In this document: one piece after another, positions 7,330 through 9,873 of the stretch
Layout of the letters: each line of letters begins with the position of its first letter
How positions within the stretch are numbered: position 1 is the stretch's first letter
Source of the DNA: Candidatus Acidiferrales bacterium
Lineage (GTDB): Bacteria > Acidobacteriota > Terriglobia > Acidoferrales > UBA7541
Reading direction: 5' to 3'
Length of the DNA: 9,873 bases
NCBI GenBank assembly: GCA_030043155.1
Contig: JASHYE010000543.1
Location: 1-9,873, forward strand
Notes under the pieces: model-generated
Database searches by the model: none
Told to the model about the DNA's origin: nothing
Seen by the model: the letters and a program-made list of their open reading frames with translations, nothing else
Made by a program: the position numbers and the translations under genes

Positions 7330-9819
7330 TCACTCGTAACGAAGCGCGACCATAGGATCCACGCGCATCGCGCGGCGCGCCGGAATGTAACAAGCCAGCA
7401 GCGCCACCAACGCCAGCAGCACGGAGACCACGATGTAGGTCGCGGGGTCCGTGGCTGTGACGCCATAGAGCGTTGCGGACAAAAGCTGCGTTAGCACGAG
7501 CGCGCCGCCGATTCCCGCAATTACACCGATGCCAACGAGTTTCGCGCCCTGAGCAATAACCATGCGCAAAATGTCGTCATGCTGCGCGCCCAGCGCCATG
7601 CGAATCCCAATTTCGCGTGTGCGCTGCGTGACCATGTAAGCCATCACGCCATAGAGGCCCACGGCGGCGAGCACCAAAGCCAGCACTGCAAACGCGCCCA
7701 GCAGGAGGGTTTGCGCCGTGCTGTCTTGCATGTTTTCCGCAATGACATCGTTCATCGTGCGTACGTGAGAGAGCGCCAGATCACCGTCAAGTCCGCTCAG
7801 CACACGACGCAGCGAACCCATCACGCCGAGCGGCGCGATTGTTGTTCTCACCGAAACCATCGCGGAGAAATCTGGAAATTGCAGCATGACCGTAATCGGG
7901 TTGTAACTCTCCGGAACAACCGATTTGCGGATGGTCTCCTGTTTTTCGTCGCCGACCACGCCAATCACTCTCCACGGCACTCCTCCGCCTGCTTGGGTGT
8001 ATTCCTTTCCCACTGCATCTTGGCCGGGCCAGAAGGTCCTGGCCATCGTTTCGTTAATCACCACAGGAATGCTCAAGTCCGGGGGAACTTGCACTTTGCT
8101 CATATCCTTCACGCCTTTGTACAGCGCGTTAGCCTTTGCGAAGACGCTGGCGGCAATTTGCTCGTCTTCGTCAGTCAGAGTGCGGCCCGCAAGCAGCGGG
8201 ATCTGGAAGACGCGGAAATAATCGGGTGAAATCCAGTTCTCCTCTACCAATTCATTCGCCAGAGCGGGATTCGTGTTTCCCGGAACCTTGATGTACCCAT
8301 TGTCGCGGCCTTCGAGCGCGATCTCGTCGGAAAGCGACGCTTGCGTTATTCCGGGAATTTGCTGAACGCGCGCCAGCAGCTCTTTGCAAAATGTGCTGCG
8401 CGCCTCGGCTGTGCTGTACTTTGCCAGAGGCAAATTCAGGCGCATGGTCAGAACATTCTGCGGATTCACGCCGATATTCGCCGAACGCATATCCGCGAAG
8501 CTGCGCAGCAACAGACCCGCGCCGACCAGAAGCGCCAGAGACACGGCAATTTCCGCGACGATAAGGGAGTTGCGCAGCGCCCGCCCGCTGCCCATCGCAC
8601 TACCGACCGCGTTCGCGGTCGACTTCAGCTCCTCGCTCAGGTCCAAACGCGAACTATGCAGCGCGGGAGCCAAGCCGAAAAGAATTCCGACAAGCAGGCT
8701 GACGCCGATGGTGAATAGCAGTACGGTCACGTTCACCTGCACCGGATTGATGCGCGGTATCGGCGAGGCCTCCGCGCTCTGCAGCAGCCCGACTCCCCAG
8801 GACGCGCCCAGCGCTCCGAGCGCCGCGCCCGCCAGCGCCAGCAAAACGCTCTCGGTGAGCAATTGCCGCGCGATTCTCCAGCGTCCCGCACCCAGGGCTG
8901 CACGGACGGCCATTTCGCGCTGTCGAGTGGTAGCTCGCGCGAGGAGCAGATTGGCGATATTTGCGCAAGCCACCAGCAGCACGAGCGCGACGGCGCCAAA
9001 TAAAATCAGGAGCTGCCCTCGCGAGTTCCCGACCAGCCGCTCCTTCAGCGGGAAAATCAGCGAATGCTCGATGTCATCCGCAGAACGGTACTGCTTGCTG
9101 ATTCGCGTAGAAACGGTGAGCAGATCGGCGCGCGCCTGCGCGATGCTTACGCCATCCTTCAACCGCCCGATCGCGGTTGCCCAGTGTGCACCGCGGTCAT
9201 GCATCGGACCCCAATTCATATCCATCGGCGTCCAGATGTCCGTGGCGGCGGGATAGTTAAACCACTTTGGCATCACGCCGATTACTTCATACGCTTCGTC
9301 GTTCAGCTCAACAGTTTTCCCTATTGCATCGCGCTCGCCGCCGAAATGCCGCTGCCAAAAGCCATAGCTCAGGACCGCGACGCGGTTTTTGCCCGCCGCA
9401 TCTTCGCCTTTTGTAAACGTTCTCCCCGCCAGGGGCTGAACGCCGAGCGTCGCGAAGAAGTTCGCCTCCGTCTGGCACACGGTCGCCGACTCTGGCTCCC
9501 CGGCGCCGCTAGCATTCATCCCTTGCGGGTAACGGATCAGGCTCATCGAAGCGAATGTCGTGCTCTGCTTCTGCCAGTCCAGATAATCCGCGCCATCTAG
9601 CGGGAAAGTCCCCGGCGCGTTCTCCGTTTCGCGCAGCGACACCAGTTGCGCGGGATTCTTGAACGGCAGCGGCTCGAGCAGCACGGAATTAATCATGGAG
9701 AAAATGGCGGTGTTCGCGCCGATGCCGAGCGCGAGCGTGAGCACAGCAATCGCCGTGAATCCCGGGGATTTGGCCAGCATCCGCACCGCATAGCGTATGT
9801 CCTGCAGCAGTGTGTTCAT
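7330..9819 (-). CDS. ADOP-family double-module ABC permease (first in the array)
   Basis: Complete 829-residue inner-membrane permease with two MacB/FtsX modules; substrate unknown. Order seen: TM1 about 21-43 ([15 protein letters not shown]), periplasmic core domain 1 about 44-269 (YLDWQ at 79-83, [11 protein letters not shown]), TM2-4 about 270-294, 321-344 and 364-385, TM5 about 415-439, periplasmic core domain 2 about 440-703 ([19 protein letters not shown]), and TM6-8 about 704-730, 758-780 and 792-812. It ends in [11 protein letters not shown]. Cytoplasmic segments [13 protein letters not shown] and [11 protein letters not shown] are present. Between GRTLTD (545-550) and INETMAR (588-594), domain 2 is 26 residues longer than in the three neighbours. 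The ATG overlaps the TGA of the gene before it (ATGA), with GGAG and AAAGG upstream inside that gene, so translation is probably coupled. Like the others, it has no fused or adjacent ATPase in view. Confidence 0.93.
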   Translation of the reverse strand: MNTLLQDIRYAVRMLAKSPGFTAIAVLTLALGIGANTAIFSMINSVLLEPLPFKNPAQLVSLRETENAPGTFPLDGADYLDWQKQSTTFASMSLIRYPQGMNASGAGEPESATVCQTEANFFATLGVQPLAGRTFTKGEDAAGKNRVAVLSYGFWQRHFGGERDAIGKTVELNDEAYEVIGVMPKWFNYPAATDIWTPMDMNWGPMHDRGAHWATAIGRLKDGVSIAQARADLLTVSTRISKQYRSADDIEHSLIFPLKERLVGNSRGQLLILFGAVALVLLVACANIANLLLARATTRQREMAVRAALGAGRWRIARQLLTESVLLALAGAALGALGASWGVGLLQSAEASPIPRINPVQVNVTVLLFTIGVSLLVGILFGLAPALHSSRLDLSEELKSTANAVGSAMGSGRALRNSLIVAEIAVSLALLVGAGLLLRSFADMRSANIGVNPQNVLTMRLNLPLAKYSTAEARSTFCKELLARVQQIPGITQASLSDEIALEGRDNGYIKVPGNTNPALANELVEENWISPDYFRVFQIPLLAGRTLTDEDEQIAASVFAKANALYKGVKDMSKVQVPPDLSIPVVINETMARTFWPGQDAVGKEYTQAGGGVPWRVIGVVGDEKQETIRKSVVPESYNPITVMLQFPDFSAMVSVRTTIAPLGVMGSLRRVLSGLDGDLALSHVRTMNDVIAENMQDSTAQTLLLGAFAVLALVLAAVGLYGVMAYMVTQRTREIGIRMALGAQHDDILRMVIAQGAKLVGIGVIAGIGGALVLTQLLSATLYGVTATDPATYIVVSVLLALVALLACYIPARRAMRVDPMVALRYE
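9710..9735. repeat. Coding repeat shared by all four permease genes (TM1 signature)
   Basis: This 26-nt stretch encodes the GIGANTA part of TM1. It is identical, base for base, at 1888-1913, differs by one base at 7202-7227, and by three at 4527-4552. The conservation is mainly protein-driven (LGIGAN motif), but identity over 26 nt exceeds what the protein requires. It gives short direct repeats spaced about 2.5 kb apart, all in the same orientation. Confidence 0.6.
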
Positions 9820-9873
9820 TGCGCGCCTTTCTCCAATGTGACGGCTTTTTTCACCTCGTCGGGCAGCACAAAA
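9816..9873 (-). CDS. C-terminal end of an unidentified upstream gene, overlapping the permease start
   Basis: Reading the minus strand from 9872 gives [18 protein letters not shown] followed by TGA (9818-9816), which overlaps the permease ATG at 9819-9817 as ATGA. The frame is open to the window edge, and the overlap plus a Shine-Dalgarno (GGAG 9831-9834, AAAGG 9826-9830) argue that this is the true end of a co-transcribed gene. Eighteen charged, hydrophilic residues are too few to name a family. PadR-type regulators often precede ADOP genes, but nothing in this tail shows that it is one. Confidence 0.5.
   Translation of the reverse strand, partial: FVLPDEVKKAVTLEKGAQ
9826..9834 (-). promoter_or_regulatory. 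Ribosome binding site of the 7330-9819 permease, inside the upstream gene's end
   Basis: GGAGAAAGG on the minus strand, with AAAGG 6 nt and GGAG 11 nt from the ATG at 9819. It lies within the last codons of the upstream reading frame, consistent with a coupled ATGA junction. Confidence 0.6.

Noticed and set aside
2174..9819. Assignment of any gene as macB
   Set aside because: MacB carries an N-terminal ATPase domain and a single permease module of four membrane segments. These proteins have no ATPase domain and two permease modules, so the symbol would be misleading.

Overview
The window is a run of large membrane-protein genes, all on the minus strand, and it looks like an Acidobacteriota chromosome (soil Koribacter/Solibacter-like lineages or an uncultured relative). 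The basis is the gene family. Every large gene encodes a permease of about 820 residues with two MacB/FtsX-type modules in one chain and no ATPase. This is the arrangement of the ADOP family (acidobacterial duplicated orphan permease, TIGR03434), known as large paralogous sets in Acidobacteriota. The DNA is GC-rich, with the G/C-ending codons expected of that group. No rRNA or marker gene is present, so the taxonomic call rests on the family alone.

Layout in the direction of transcription (high to low coordinates): the last 18 codons of an unidentified gene (9873-9816) end in an ATGA overlap with permease 1 (9819-7330). Permease 2 (7311-4801) follows after only 18 nt. A 164-nt spacer holding a 69-nt inverted-repeat element (4677-4745) precedes permease 3 (4636-2174). 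A 176-nt spacer almost filled by a 136-nt inverted repeat built of heptamers (2033-2168) precedes permease 4 (1997 to the window edge), which is intact in frame but cut off before its last three membrane segments.

Each permease reads as TM1, periplasmic core domain 1, TM2-4, a cytoplasmic linker, TM5, periplasmic core domain 2, TM6-8. One chain is therefore equivalent to the permease dimer of a MacB-type mechanotransmission ABC system. Both cytoplasmic 'REMAIRAALG / [10 protein letters not shown]' segments are retained in the complete proteins, so the proteins probably still couple to an ABC ATPase, but no Walker A or ABC-signature protein is encoded here. The four proteins fall by eye into two subtypes in periplasmic domain 1, arranged outer/inner (A-B-B-A).

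No RNA gene, insertion sequence, CRISPR array or convincing promoter or intrinsic terminator was found. The large genes belong to a described family of unknown substrate. What is less ordinary is the four-fold array, the two different repeat elements occupying exactly the two wide spacers, and a 26-residue insertion in one periplasmic domain.
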